Source: CAWDZK01 sp963726615 (GTDB lineage Bacteria > Actinomycetota > Actinomycetes > JACCUZ01). From it: a stretch of 64,000 nucleotides of DNA. This document shows positions 38,963 through 47,363 of this stretch, piece by piece; within the stretch, counting starts at the first letter, position 1, and every line of letters begins with the position of its first letter. Under the pieces are notes generated by a model. The model had not been told where the DNA came from, did not search any database, and saw nothing but the letters and a program-made list of their open reading frames with translations. A program made the translations under genes and the position numbers. The stretch lies in the NCBI GenBank assembly GCA_963726615.1, contig CAVSCX010000003.1:372001-436000 (forward strand), read 5' to 3'.

Positions 38963-40295
38963 CGGCGGGCACGTGCACGGTCCGCAGCCGCGCCGGGACG
39001 GCCCACCACTGGTCCGGCCGGTCGACCACGGGGGCCTCGCGGCCGTCGTCCAGGACCCGCGCGAGCCGCAGCAGGAAGGCGGCGATGCCGGCCGCACCCT
39101 GCATCCACGACGTGCCCGGCGGCAGCAGCGGCTCGTCGATCCGGTGCTCGACGAACCGCCACCGGGCGCCTGACTCGTCGCGGACTGCGCGTTGCACCAG
39201 CGCGTCGGCCATCGTCACGGCACCCGCGAGCAGCTCGGCGGCCCGGCCGGGGTCGGGCTCGTCCTGCGCGGCATCGAGCAGGACGTCGCCGACTCCGGCG
39301 GTGCCGCAGCAGCGGCCGTCGTTGTCCCAGAAGCCGGGTCGCAGCCGGCGCGGCACGCCGGAGGTCAGCACCGAGTGCAGGCAGCGCCGCCGCAGCTCCC
39401 GGACCGCGTGACCGTCGACCTCGTCCACCCCCGCTGCGCGCAGTGCGGTGAACAGGTACGACGTCCCGGCCGGGCCGTGGCACCACGAGTAGGTCACCGG
39501 CTCGACCTCACCGGCCGGGGCGGGCGGGATCGCGGTCGGCACGACGAAGCCGTCGTCGGCCAAGGACCCGACCGAGAGCAGGTGCCGGGCGCCGCGCACC
39601 GCGGCGTCCACGAAGTCGGGGCGACCCAGTGCCGCTCCGGCCACCGCGAGGGCGGCCCCGATCCCGGCGGTGCCGTGGGAGTAGTTCGGTGAGCGGAAGG
39701 CCTTCCCCGGCAGCATCCCCCAGTCCAGGCCGGTCACGGTGCGGTCGGCGACCCGGAGCAACGCCTCGCACCCGGTCGTGGCGACGGCGTCGGCCTGGTC
39801 GTCACCCGCCCACACGGCGGCCAGGACCACACCGGCCGTGCCCATGACCAGATCCGTGATCGGCCCGTCGAGCTCCGGGTCGACCCGCGCGTCCGTCGGC
39901 CAGCCCGCCGGCGTCGCCAGCTCGGCCAGCCGGCCCAGCGGCACCGACTCGCGTCCGGGCGAGAGCAGCCGCAGCGCGGTCAGGTCGCCGGCGAGGCCGC
40001 CGTACAGAGAGGCCTCGGTCCGGACCGCGGCCTGCGCCGTGAGCCGGTCGACGACGGCGTCCGCGAGCGCTCGTTCGTCCTCCCGCAGCGGCCGGTACGC
40101 CGTGACCTCGGCGAGCAGCGGGGCCAGCCCGGCGATGCCCTCGTACAGGCTGTCCCGGCCGGCAGGCGGCCCGGCGGGTCCGGGCTCCTCCGGCAGCGAG
40201 ACCGGCAGCCACGGGCCGTCGTCCCCGCGGACCTGCTCCAGCACCCACGACAAGGCGGCCGCGCCGAGCTCCCGGTACGCCTCGCCCGTCGCCAC
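38943..40295 (-). CDS. Orphan LanC-like protein
   Basis: A 450-residue alpha-toroid protein of the lanthionine-synthetase-C superfamily. Family GxxG repeats are clear: SLYEGIAGLAP, SLYGGLAGDL, LVMGTAGVVLA, YSHGTAGIGAAL, SWCHGPAGTSYL, CCGTAGVGDVLL and WMQGAAGIAAFLL. The zinc ligands are expected from Cys-His in WCHG and Cys in CCG, both present. No lanthipeptide precursor, LanB/LanM dehydratase or transporter is near, so classical lantibiotic maturation is unlikely. LanC-like proteins outside clusters may act on other substrates. GTG 40295 follows TAGCCT by 6 nt, indicating a leaderless mRNA divergent from serC. Confidence 0.85.
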   Translation of the reverse strand: MATGEAYRELGAAALSWVLEQVRGDDGPWLPVSLPEEPGPAGPPAGRDSLYEGIAGLAPLLAEVTAYRPLREDERALADAVVDRLTAQAAVRTEASLYGGLAGDLTALRLLSPGRESVPLGRLAELATPAGWPTDARVDPELDGPITDLVMGTAGVVLAAVWAGDDQADAVATTGCEALLRVADRTVTGLDWGMLPGKAFRSPNYSHGTAGIGAALAVAGAALGRPDFVDAAVRGARHLLSVGSLADDGFVVPTAIPPAPAGEVEPVTYSWCHGPAGTSYLFTALRAAGVDEVDGHAVRELRRRCLHSVLTSGVPRRLRPGFWDNDGRCCGTAGVGDVLLDAAQDEPDPGRAAELLAGAVTMADALVQRAVRDESGARWRFVEHRIDEPLLPPGTSWMQGAAGIAAFLLRLARVLDDGREAPVVDRPDQWWAVPARLRTVHVPAVRPSSP

Positions 40296-40301
40296 CGGAC
40301 G

Positions 40302-40307
40302 AGGCTA
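40302..40307 (-). promoter_or_regulatory. -10 box of the LanC-like gene, leaderless layout
   Basis: TAGCCT on the minus strand stands 6 nt before the GTG at 40295, without a ribosome-binding site. Confidence 0.5.
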
Positions 40308-40369
40308 CGACGGGGGACGAGGTGGTCTCGCGGGACGGGCTGGCCGGCCGATCGCCCCGGCCGGTTGCC

Positions 40370-40375
40370 TACGCT
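40370..40375 (+). promoter_or_regulatory. -10 box of serC, leaderless layout
   Basis: TACGCT stands 6 nt before the GTG at 40382, and no ribosome-binding site is visible. The LanC-like and serC promoters share this short divergent region. Confidence 0.55.
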
Positions 40376-40381
40376 GGCCGG

Positions 40382-41500
40382 GTGACCGACATCGTGATCC
40401 CGCAGTCCCTCAAGCCCCGCGACGGCCGCTTCGGCTCCGGCCCGTCGAAGGTGCGTCCCGAGGCCCTGGCCGCGCTGGCCGCCAGCGGATCGTCGTACCT
40501 CGGCACCTCGCACCGGCAGAAGACCGTGAGGAGCGTGGTCGGCCGGGTGCGTGCCGGCCTGGCCGGGCTGTTCTCGCTCCCTGACGGCTACGAGGTGGTG
40601 CTGGGCAACGGCGGCACGACAGCGTTCTGGGACATCGCCGTGCTCAACCTGGTGCGCGAGCGCTCGCAGCACCTCGTGTTCGGCGAGTTCTCCTCGAAGT
40701 TCGCCGCGGCGACCGCGGCGGCGCCGTTCCTCGCCGACCCCAGCGTCGTCAGCAGCGACCCGGGCAGCCACCCCTACCCGCAGGCGGAGGCCGGCGTCGA
40801 CACCTACGCGCTGACCCACAACGAGACCTCCACCGGCGTCGCGATGCCGCTGCGACGCGTGACCGGCGCCGACGACGGTGCGCTGGTCCTGGTCGACGCC
40901 ACCAGCGGCGCCGGCGGCCTCCCGGTCGACGTCGCGCAGACCGACGCCTACTACTTCGCCCCGCAGAAGTCGTTCGCCAGCGACGGTGGGCTGTGGCTCG
41001 CGCTGATGTCTCCCGCAGCGATCGAGCGGGTGGCCCAGGTCCAGGGGACCGGCCGGTGGGTCCCGGCCTTCAGCGACCTGCAGATCGCGATCGACAACTC
41101 GCGGCTCGACCAGACCTACAACACGCCCGCGCTGGCCACCATCTTCCTGCTTGCGGACCAGGTCGACTGGTTCAACGCCCAGGGCGGCCTGGCGTGGGCC
41201 ACCGAGCGCACCGCCGACTCCAGCTCCCGGCTGTACACCTGGGCCGACAAGTCGGAGTACGCGACGCCGTTCGTCGCCGACCCGGGTCAGCGGTCCGCCG
41301 TGGTCGGCACCATCGACTTCGCCGACGGGGTCGACGCCGCAGCTGTCGCGAAGGTGCTCCGCGCCAACGGCATCGTCGACACCGAGCCGTACCGCAAGCT
41401 CGGCCGAAACCAGCTGCGGGTGGCGATGTTCCCGGCTGTCGACCCGGACGACGTCGAGGCACTCACGGCGTGCATCGACCACGTCGTCGGAGCGCTGTGA
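40382..41500 (+). CDS. serC: Phosphoserine aminotransferase
   Basis: A 372-residue PLP enzyme of serine biosynthesis that converts 3-phosphohydroxypyruvate and glutamate to phosphoserine. It is the actinobacterial type: IPQSLKPRDGRFGSGPSKVRPEAL at the start, LGNGGTTAFWDIA (cofactor phosphate region), ALTHNETSTGV, DATSGAGGLPVD and the Schiff-base Lys in FAPQKSFASDGGLWLA. GTG 40382 is supported by the leaderless -10 box. An MFS transporter gene begins 10 nt after its stop. Confidence 0.95.
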   Translation: MTDIVIPQSLKPRDGRFGSGPSKVRPEALAALAASGSSYLGTSHRQKTVRSVVGRVRAGLAGLFSLPDGYEVVLGNGGTTAFWDIAVLNLVRERSQHLVFGEFSSKFAAATAAAPFLADPSVVSSDPGSHPYPQAEAGVDTYALTHNETSTGVAMPLRRVTGADDGALVLVDATSGAGGLPVDVAQTDAYYFAPQKSFASDGGLWLALMSPAAIERVAQVQGTGRWVPAFSDLQIAIDNSRLDQTYNTPALATIFLLADQVDWFNAQGGLAWATERTADSSSRLYTWADKSEYATPFVADPGQRSAVVGTIDFADGVDAAAVAKVLRANGIVDTEPYRKLGRNQLRVAMFPAVDPDDVEALTACIDHVVGAL

Positions 41501-41510
41501 CGACCCCTCG

Positions 41511-42665
41511 GTGAAGCTGGAGCGCGACGGCCGCACCTGGCTGACCTACGCCCAGCTCGGGACCTACGGCTGGTTCCTCTACGGCTTCGGCCCGGCACTG
41601 ACACTGCTCCGCGACGAGCAGGGGTTCAGCCGCACCGTCGCCGGGCTGCACGGCACCGCGCTGGCGGTGGGTGCGCTGCTCAGCGCCCTGGTGGTGCCGC
41701 GGTTGGTCGCGCGCCACGGCCGGGCCACCATGATCTGGGTCGGCCTGGCGCTGCTCTGCCTGGGCGCCGCGACGTTCGTCACCTTCACCGCGGTGCCGAT
41801 GACGCTGCTCGCGGCGTTCGAGGCCTCCTTCGGCGGGTCGTTCGTGGTGACCTGCAGCGCCACCGTCCTTGCGGCCGTGCACGGGCCCAGCGGCCCGGCG
41901 GCCATCACCGAGGCCAACGCGGTCGCGGCCGGGGTCGGGGCCGTCGCGCCGCTGTCCGTCGGGCTGGCCCTGGCCGTGCTGGGGTCGTGGCGGCCGGCGC
42001 TGCTCGCGGTCCTGCTCGCGGTGGGGGTGCTCGCGCTGGTCGGCAGCCGGCTGCCTGCGCTGCCCGGGCGCGGCCCGGCGCGGACGCCCGGACGAGCGGG
42101 CCAGCTGTCCCGGCGGTACTGGGTCAGCTGGGTGGTCGTCACCGCCGGCATCGCGGTGGAGTTCTGCCTGGCGCTGTGGTCGGCGGACATGCTGCACGAC
42201 CGCACCGGCCTGACCCGCGCGGCGGCGGCCGGCTCCGTGACCGCGCTCGTCGCCGGCATGGCCGTCGGCCGGGTGGCGGGCGGGCGGCTGGCCCTGCGCC
42301 GGTCCCTGGACCACCTGCTCTACGGCGGGCTCGCGGTCAACGCCGGGGGGTTCGCCCTGTTCTGGCTCGCCACCGATCCGGCCCTCGCCGTGCTGGGTCT
42401 CCTGGTCTGCGGGCTCGGGGTGGCGGTGTACTTCCCGCTCGGGCTGGCGCGGGCGATCGCGGCCTCCGACGGCCGCCCGGACCAGGCCAGCGCGCGGGTC
42501 GGCCTGGGCGCGGCGCTGGCGTCGGGCGCCGGACCCTTCGGCCTCGGCGCACTGGCCGACGCCGCCGGGATCCACACCGCGATGCTCGTCGTGCCGGCGC
42601 TGCTCGTCGTCGCTGCGCTCGGCGTGCGACTGGCGCCCCGGGTCGCCGTCCCCGCCCCGGCGTGA
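41511..42665 (+). CDS. MFS transporter
   Basis: A 384-residue membrane protein with about 12 hydrophobic helices and the major facilitator pattern (RLVARHGRATMIWVGL between TM2 and TM3, GRVAGGRLALRRS in the second half). The substrate cannot be read from sequence. The GTG at 41511 lies 10 nt after serC, so the two genes are probably cotranscribed; export of an amino acid or a related compound is possible but unproven. Convergent with the LuxR gene. Confidence 0.85.
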   Translation: MKLERDGRTWLTYAQLGTYGWFLYGFGPALTLLRDEQGFSRTVAGLHGTALAVGALLSALVVPRLVARHGRATMIWVGLALLCLGAATFVTFTAVPMTLLAAFEASFGGSFVVTCSATVLAAVHGPSGPAAITEANAVAAGVGAVAPLSVGLALAVLGSWRPALLAVLLAVGVLALVGSRLPALPGRGPARTPGRAGQLSRRYWVSWVVVTAGIAVEFCLALWSADMLHDRTGLTRAAAAGSVTALVAGMAVGRVAGGRLALRRSLDHLLYGGLAVNAGGFALFWLATDPALAVLGLLVCGLGVAVYFPLGLARAIAASDGRPDQASARVGLGAALASGAGPFGLGALADAAGIHTAMLVVPALLVVAALGVRLAPRVAVPAPA

Positions 42666-42684
42666 GACGGGAGCGCGCCGGGCT

Positions 42685-43449
42685 TCACGTCACAGCGGCG
42701 GGGTGGGCCGGGCCACCGCGGCCGGTGCGGCTCGTCACCTGAAGCCGCTCGAAGATGTTCTCGAGGTGGGTGCCGACGGTCGTCGTGGCGATGCCCAGCC
42801 GGCGCGCGATCTGCTGGTTGCTGTAGCCCGCAGCGACGAAACGCAGGATCTCCTGCTGCCGCCGGGTCAGCGGCAGCAGACCGCGCCGCTGGCGCTCCGC
42901 CCGGACATAGGCCGCCTGCAGGTGCGGCCGCAGCAGCGTGAGGACCGCGACGTCACGGTCGGAGAAGTCCGGTCCCCGACCGCGACCGAACAGGATCCGC
43001 AGGGTGCGCTGCGGTCCGCCGGCCTCGAGGGTCACCACCATCTCGTGCTCCACCCCGACCACGCGGTCGAACTCGGCGTACATGCCGCTCTGTCGGTGCT
43101 GCTGGTCCGACACCAGGTCGCTGGTGCGCTGGACCGACGTCACGTCGCCGGTGCGGTCCGCGTAGGAGCAGGTCGAGTCCCAGTAGTGGGTCCGGTAGGC
43201 CTCGCCGATCGTGTCCCGCTCGGCGGCCGAGAGACTCAGGGGTGGCAGCTCCTGGTCGGCGAAGAACTCCCAGCGTGGGGTGTCCTGCCCAGAGACGGAC
43301 AGCTGGTCGCACGGCACCAGGGTGTTCAGGGCTGCGAGCAGCTCGCACGGCAGCGCGGCACCGTCGAGCGGCTCCTGCGTGTCGCCGTACGCCCGGGCGA
43401 TGTCGAGCATCTGCACCAGGTCGCTCTCGACGATCGTCGTCCTCTGCAT
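42685..43449 (-). CDS. LuxR-family transcriptional regulator
   Basis: A 254-residue protein. The N-terminal 175 residues form a soluble sensory-like domain not identified by eye (LDIARAYGDTQEPLDGAALPCELLAALNTLVPCDQLSV). The C-terminal LuxR helix-turn-helix is LTRRQQEILRFVAAGYSNQQIARRLGIATTTVGTHLENIFERLQV. ATG 43449 has a strong GGGAGGT ribosome-binding site. It is divergent from a small membrane protein gene that may be its target. Confidence 0.88.
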   Translation of the reverse strand: MQRTTIVESDLVQMLDIARAYGDTQEPLDGAALPCELLAALNTLVPCDQLSVSGQDTPRWEFFADQELPPLSLSAAERDTIGEAYRTHYWDSTCSYADRTGDVTSVQRTSDLVSDQQHRQSGMYAEFDRVVGVEHEMVVTLEAGGPQRTLRILFGRGRGPDFSDRDVAVLTLLRPHLQAAYVRAERQRRGLLPLTRRQQEILRFVAAGYSNQQIARRLGIATTTVGTHLENIFERLQVTSRTGRGGPAHPAAVT

Positions 43450-43627
43450 GGGTGACCTCCCTGCCCACCGACGGTAGACCGGTTCGACGCCCCCGGGCAT
43501 CCGGAGAAGTCCCTACGTCCGGCCCGGCTGCGCACGATGCCGCCGGGATACCGGATTTGCCGGATGGCGGGAGGTGCTGGTGCGGATCACCGTGGTGGCA
43601 CCGATCCATCAGCCGGAAGGAACGCCC

Positions 43628-43900
43628 ATGAACCGCATCAGGACACTCACCAGAGTTGCCGCAGTCGCGCTCACCGCGACCTGGCTGCTCATCACCGGCG
43701 TCACCGTGGCCTGGGCTCGCCCGGCCCCACCCGAGCGGGCACCGGCAGCGCCGACCGGTGCTACGGACGGGGGCTTCGCGACCTGGCAGGTCCTGTCGGT
43801 CGCGGCCGCCGGCACCGCGCTCGCGGTGCTCGTCACGCTGGTCACCGTGCACGCCGTCACCCACCACCACGGTGGGCGCGGACATGCGGTCCACGCCTGA
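43628..43900 (+). CDS. Small secreted/membrane protein (90 aa), unknown
   Basis: A 90-residue protein with an N-terminal signal or TM segment (VAAVALTATWLLITGVTVAWARP), a Pro/Ala-rich linker and a second TM segment (WQVLSVAAAGTALAVLVTLVTVHAV), ending in the His-rich tail THHHGGRGHAVHA. The tail could bind metal. ATG 43628 has GGAAGGAA upstream. No family recognised; the divergent LuxR gene is its neighbour. Confidence 0.7.
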   Translation: MNRIRTLTRVAAVALTATWLLITGVTVAWARPAPPERAPAAPTGATDGGFATWQVLSVAAAGTALAVLVTLVTVHAVTHHHGGRGHAVHA

Positions 43901-43947
43901 CCACGCGACAAAGCCACGCCGACCACGCTATCGCTGGTCATGCAGGG

Positions 43948-44937
43948 TCAGTCGCGCCGACGGCGGCGCACCACGGCGACGACGCCGAGCAGCACGACAC
44001 CTCCCACCGCGCCGACGGCCAGTGCCACCGGAACGGGGAGGCCGCCCACCCGTTCGGCGCCGAGCCCCCCTCCGGAGCCCGGCGTCGTCGGGTGGGCGGA
44101 CGGTTCCGCCGATGACACCGGAGCCGGCGATGCGGTCCCGGTGCCGGCCATGCCCGGCACCGGGACGGCGAGGACCTGCGAGCGCACGCCCTCGCTGCCG
44201 ACGAGCAGCCGGCGCCCGTCGGCGGCGACGGACTCCCCCTGCGGCTGCCCGGGGAGGTCGGCCCGGGCGACCTCGTGACCAGGGCGGTCGTAGACGAAGA
44301 CCGCGGAGTAGCTGCGCAGGACGAACCGACCGTCCGGCAGGTAGGCGCCATCGGTCACCAGCGAGGGCACGTCGGCCACCCGGGTCAGCCGGTTGCTGCC
44401 CACGTCGCGGGTGACCGGCCGGCGGGGTGCCCGGTAGAGGCCCTGGCCGGAGATGTCCTTGGTGGCGATGAGCAGGCGTCCCCGCGGGTCGACGAGCAGC
44501 GCCTCGGCGTCGTGCGGGCCGTCCGGGTAGGTGAACCGGAACCACGTCGCGTCCACGGTCGTGTCCCCCAGCTGGGCGGGCTCGTCGAACCGGAAGACCG
44601 ACACGTCGTCGCGCGAGCGCAGGTTGTCACCGATGTCGGCGAGGAACAGCACCGGCTCGCCGTCCGGCCCCCGGCCGGGCGCCAGCGCCTCCGGGTCGTA
44701 GGGGTCGATGCCGGCGAGGATCACCCTCGCCGTCGTCGCGCCACGGCGGTCGACGCCGAACACCTCGGCCACGTCGCCGCCGTCGTTGTGCGTCCAGAGC
44801 ACCCCCTGGTGGCGGCCCGAGACGGCAAGCCCGCTGGACTCGTCCAGCTGCGGGTCCTGCAGCGTGAGCACGACGGACCCCGACCCTGCCGCGAGGAGCA
44901 GGCCCGCGACCGTCGCGAGCGCGCTAGCGACCGGCAA
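43948..44937 (-). CDS. Secreted beta-propeller-like protein with C-terminal membrane anchor
   Basis: A 329-residue protein. An N-terminal signal segment (LATVAGLLLAAGSGSVV) is followed by propeller-like repeats: LDESSGLAVSGRHQGVLWTHNDGGDVAEVFGVD, VLFLADIGDNLRSR, DAEALLVDPRGRLLIATKD and LLVGSEGVRSQVLAVPV. A Pro/Ser linker and a TM helix with RRRRRD end follow. It looks like a wall- or membrane-attached SMP-30- or PQQ-like sensor or hydrolase; no catalytic residues were assigned. The start TTG at 44937 lies inside the 3' end of the methyltransferase gene, indicating coupling. Last gene of a three-gene minus-strand unit. Confidence 0.65.
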   Translation of the reverse strand: MPVASALATVAGLLLAAGSGSVVLTLQDPQLDESSGLAVSGRHQGVLWTHNDGGDVAEVFGVDRRGATTARVILAGIDPYDPEALAPGRGPDGEPVLFLADIGDNLRSRDDVSVFRFDEPAQLGDTTVDATWFRFTYPDGPHDAEALLVDPRGRLLIATKDISGQGLYRAPRRPVTRDVGSNRLTRVADVPSLVTDGAYLPDGRFVLRSYSAVFVYDRPGHEVARADLPGQPQGESVAADGRRLLVGSEGVRSQVLAVPVPGMAGTGTASPAPVSSAEPSAHPTTPGSGGGLGAERVGGLPVPVALAVGAVGGVVLLGVVAVVRRRRRD

Positions 44938-46090
44938 GGTCGTCGGCGAGCAGGGTCTGCAGGTGCGGAGTCAGGTCCCAGTCGGCCACCAGCTGCTCGT
45001 ACTCCGCGTCCGCGCCGGGTGGTGTCGGCGCGTCGCCCCGGCGTACGGCGCGGATCATCGTGTTGCGCGGGGTGTACTCCGCCGAGACGAACTGGACCAC
45101 CTCGACCGCGTAGCCGACCCGGCGCAGCAGGGCGGCGCGCACCGCGTCGGTGAGCACGTCCCCGAGGCGCTCGCGCAGGATGGCGTTCCTCGCGACGAGT
45201 CCGTACGGCGCCGGGGCGCGGCCGGCCGACATCTGCCGCTGCAGGTCGTGGTGGCAGCACGGCGATGCGAGCACGACTGTCGCGCCGGCGTGCACGGCCT
45301 CGGCGAGGGCATCGTCCGTCGCCGTGTCGCACGCATGCAGCGCGAGCACGACGTCGACCTCACCGACGTCCGGCGCCGAGCCGGCGATGCTGCCGCTGAC
45401 GAAACGCACCTGGTCGGACCACCCGAGCCTGTCGGCCAGGGCGCTGTTGCGCTCCCTCATCTCGGGGCGCTGGTCGACCCCGGTGAGCCGGACCTCACGG
45501 CCTGCCGCGAGGAACCGGTACGCCGCGAACGTCAGGTAGGCGTTGCCGCAGCCGAGGTCGACCACCTGCAGCGGCCGGTCGGTGGGGAGGTCGGCGTCGG
45601 CTACCGCCGACTTCAGCTCGCGCAGGAACGCATCGACCTGCCGTCGCTTGCCGGCGCCCGCACCCAGGACGCGGAACAGCGGGTCGCCCGGCTCGATCAG
45701 GTGCTGCGCCGCACGGTCGTGACCAGTGCTCTGTTCGGCCTCGGCCGGGGCGCGGTGCAGCTGCGCCTGCCCCTTCTTGGTGACCCGGAGCTGCAGGGTC
45801 TCGCTCGTGGTGCGGACGTGCCAGTTGCCGAAGGGCTGCGCGAGCAGCGCGTCGACCTCCGCCTCGGCCGGGTCGCCGTAGGCCTGGTTGGTCGTCGTCG
45901 CCTGCCTGTCGTCGTAGGTGACGACCTGCAGGTGCCGCCCCTGCTTGAGGTCGACCGGGCGCAGCTCGACCCGCCGCCAGTCCGGCACACCGCCGCGGCG
46001 CTTGCCGGCGGCGACGGCCCGGACCAGGACGTCGGGGTCGATGAGCAGCTGGCGCACCTGGAGAAGGGCGCCGTCGAGGTCCTCGGGCAC
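44924..46090 (-). CDS. Class I SAM-dependent methyltransferase, METTL25/RRNAD1-like
   Basis: A 388-residue protein. The SAM-binding motif I is QVVDLGCGNAYLTFAAYRFL; acidic motif II is VRLTGVDQRPEM; VDVVLALHACDTATDDALAEAV and VVLASPCCHHDLQRQM are typical of the METTL25-type family (PCCH motif). The N-terminal 150 residues are a separate helical/beta region. The substrate may be RNA or protein and is unknown here. GTG 46090 has GCGAGG upstream and lies 4 nt after the MFS stop. It is followed by the propeller gene in an overlapping arrangement. Confidence 0.8.
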   Translation of the reverse strand: MPEDLDGALLQVRQLLIDPDVLVRAVAAGKRRGGVPDWRRVELRPVDLKQGRHLQVVTYDDRQATTTNQAYGDPAEAEVDALLAQPFGNWHVRTTSETLQLRVTKKGQAQLHRAPAEAEQSTGHDRAAQHLIEPGDPLFRVLGAGAGKRRQVDAFLRELKSAVADADLPTDRPLQVVDLGCGNAYLTFAAYRFLAAGREVRLTGVDQRPEMRERNSALADRLGWSDQVRFVSGSIAGSAPDVGEVDVVLALHACDTATDDALAEAVHAGATVVLASPCCHHDLQRQMSAGRAPAPYGLVARNAILRERLGDVLTDAVRAALLRRVGYAVEVVQFVSAEYTPRNTMIRAVRRGDAPTPPGADAEYEQLVADWDLTPHLQTLLADDLAGR

Positions 46091-46094
46091 TCCG

Positions 46095-47312
46095 CTAGCC
46101 TCGCACCCCGCCCGCCCGGCTGCCTCGTCCGCGGGCGTTGCCGGCCAGGACGAACACCCCCGCGGCGAGCAGGGCCACCACCCACAGCGCGTTGTCCAGG
46201 CCGATCGCGTGCGCCACCGTGCCGATGAGCGGAGGTCCGACGAGGAAGCCGGCGTAGGCGATGGTGGCGACCGTGGCGATCGCCGACGGCCCCCGGCCCG
46301 GGGTCTCACCGGCGGCGGTCATGGCGAGCGGGAACCCGATCGAGATGCCCAGACCCCAGAGCAGCGCCCCCAGCATCGCCGTCGGGAGCACCGGGACGCC
46401 CAGGGCCAGGACGACGCCGACGACCGCGACCAGGGCGCCCGCCCGCAGGGTCCGGACCCGACCGAACCGGGTGACCACGGAGGTGCCCGCGAGCCGGCCG
46501 ACGGTCATCGCTGTCGAGAAGACAGCGAACCCGGCCGCGGCGACGGCTCCGGACGCGTCTCGGTCGTCGGTCAGCATGATCGCCAACCAGTCGTTGGCCG
46601 ACCCTTCGGCCCACGCCGCGCAGAAGCACATGGCGCCGAGCCCGATCAGGCGCCGGTCCCGGATCAGCGGCCCGACCGGGGACACCACGTGGTGCTCGCC
46701 CTCGGCGGTGTCGAGGACCTCCTCCTCGGTCCCGTCCGGCATGATCCGCACCGAGGCCACCCCGACCACGAGGACGAGGGCGCACGCGGTCGCGAAGTGC
46801 GGGAAGGGGTCGATGCCGGCCCGGGCCGCAAGGGCACCCGCACCGGCGCCGACCACCGAGCCGATGCTCCAGGCGGCGTGGAAGCCGGGCATCAGGTCGC
46901 GCCCGGCGTCGCGCTCGACCACGTGGCCGGACACGTTCATGGCCACGTCCCACACTCCGACGCCGGCACCGATGAAGAACAACACGGCGCCCAGCGCGAC
47001 AAGCCCGGGCGCCAGCGCAAGAAGGGGGTAGCCGACGCAGCACCCGACCAGGCAGCCGACGAGGATGGCGCGGGCGCCGACCATGGACACCAGCCGGCCG
47101 GACAGCGGCATGGCGAGCAGCGACCCGACGGCGAGGAACAGCAGGGCGAAGCCCAGCCCCCGCTCGTCGGCCCGCAGGTCGTCGCGGACGGCCGGCAGGC
47201 GAGACACCCAGGTGGCGAACAGAAGCCCGTTGGAGGCGAACACGATGCGCACGGCCCAGGCCTGGCGGCGTACGCCGCTGGGCACCGCGGCGCGCACGGC
47301 GGGACTGCTCAC
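46095..47312 (-). CDS. MFS transporter
   Basis: A 405-residue, 12-helix major facilitator protein (RIVFASNGLLFATWVSRLPAVRDDL at the start; GVGVWDVAMNVSGHVVERDAGRDLMPGFHAAWSIGSVVGAG; GRLAGTSVVTRFGRVRTLRAG). It resembles the FucP/YbjJ-type group of putative sugar or drug exporters. GTG 47312 is the best in-frame start; its ribosome-binding site is weak. First gene of the minus-strand unit that includes the methyltransferase. Divergent from the aldo/keto reductase by 51 nt. Confidence 0.85.
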   Translation of the reverse strand: MSSPAVRAAVPSGVRRQAWAVRIVFASNGLLFATWVSRLPAVRDDLRADERGLGFALLFLAVGSLLAMPLSGRLVSMVGARAILVGCLVGCCVGYPLLALAPGLVALGAVLFFIGAGVGVWDVAMNVSGHVVERDAGRDLMPGFHAAWSIGSVVGAGAGALAARAGIDPFPHFATACALVLVVGVASVRIMPDGTEEEVLDTAEGEHHVVSPVGPLIRDRRLIGLGAMCFCAAWAEGSANDWLAIMLTDDRDASGAVAAAGFAVFSTAMTVGRLAGTSVVTRFGRVRTLRAGALVAVVGVVLALGVPVLPTAMLGALLWGLGISIGFPLAMTAAGETPGRGPSAIATVATIAYAGFLVGPPLIGTVAHAIGLDNALWVVALLAAGVFVLAGNARGRGSRAGGVRG

Positions 47313-47363
47313 CGGCAGAGCGTAGGGCGTTTCCTCGCCACCACCGGGGTGCAGGATCCCTGC

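Noticed and set aside
43948..44937. Possible GTG/ATG start further downstream for the propeller-like protein
   Set aside because: Any later start would remove the signal segment; the TTG at 44937, although rare, fits the coupled overlap with the methyltransferase stop.
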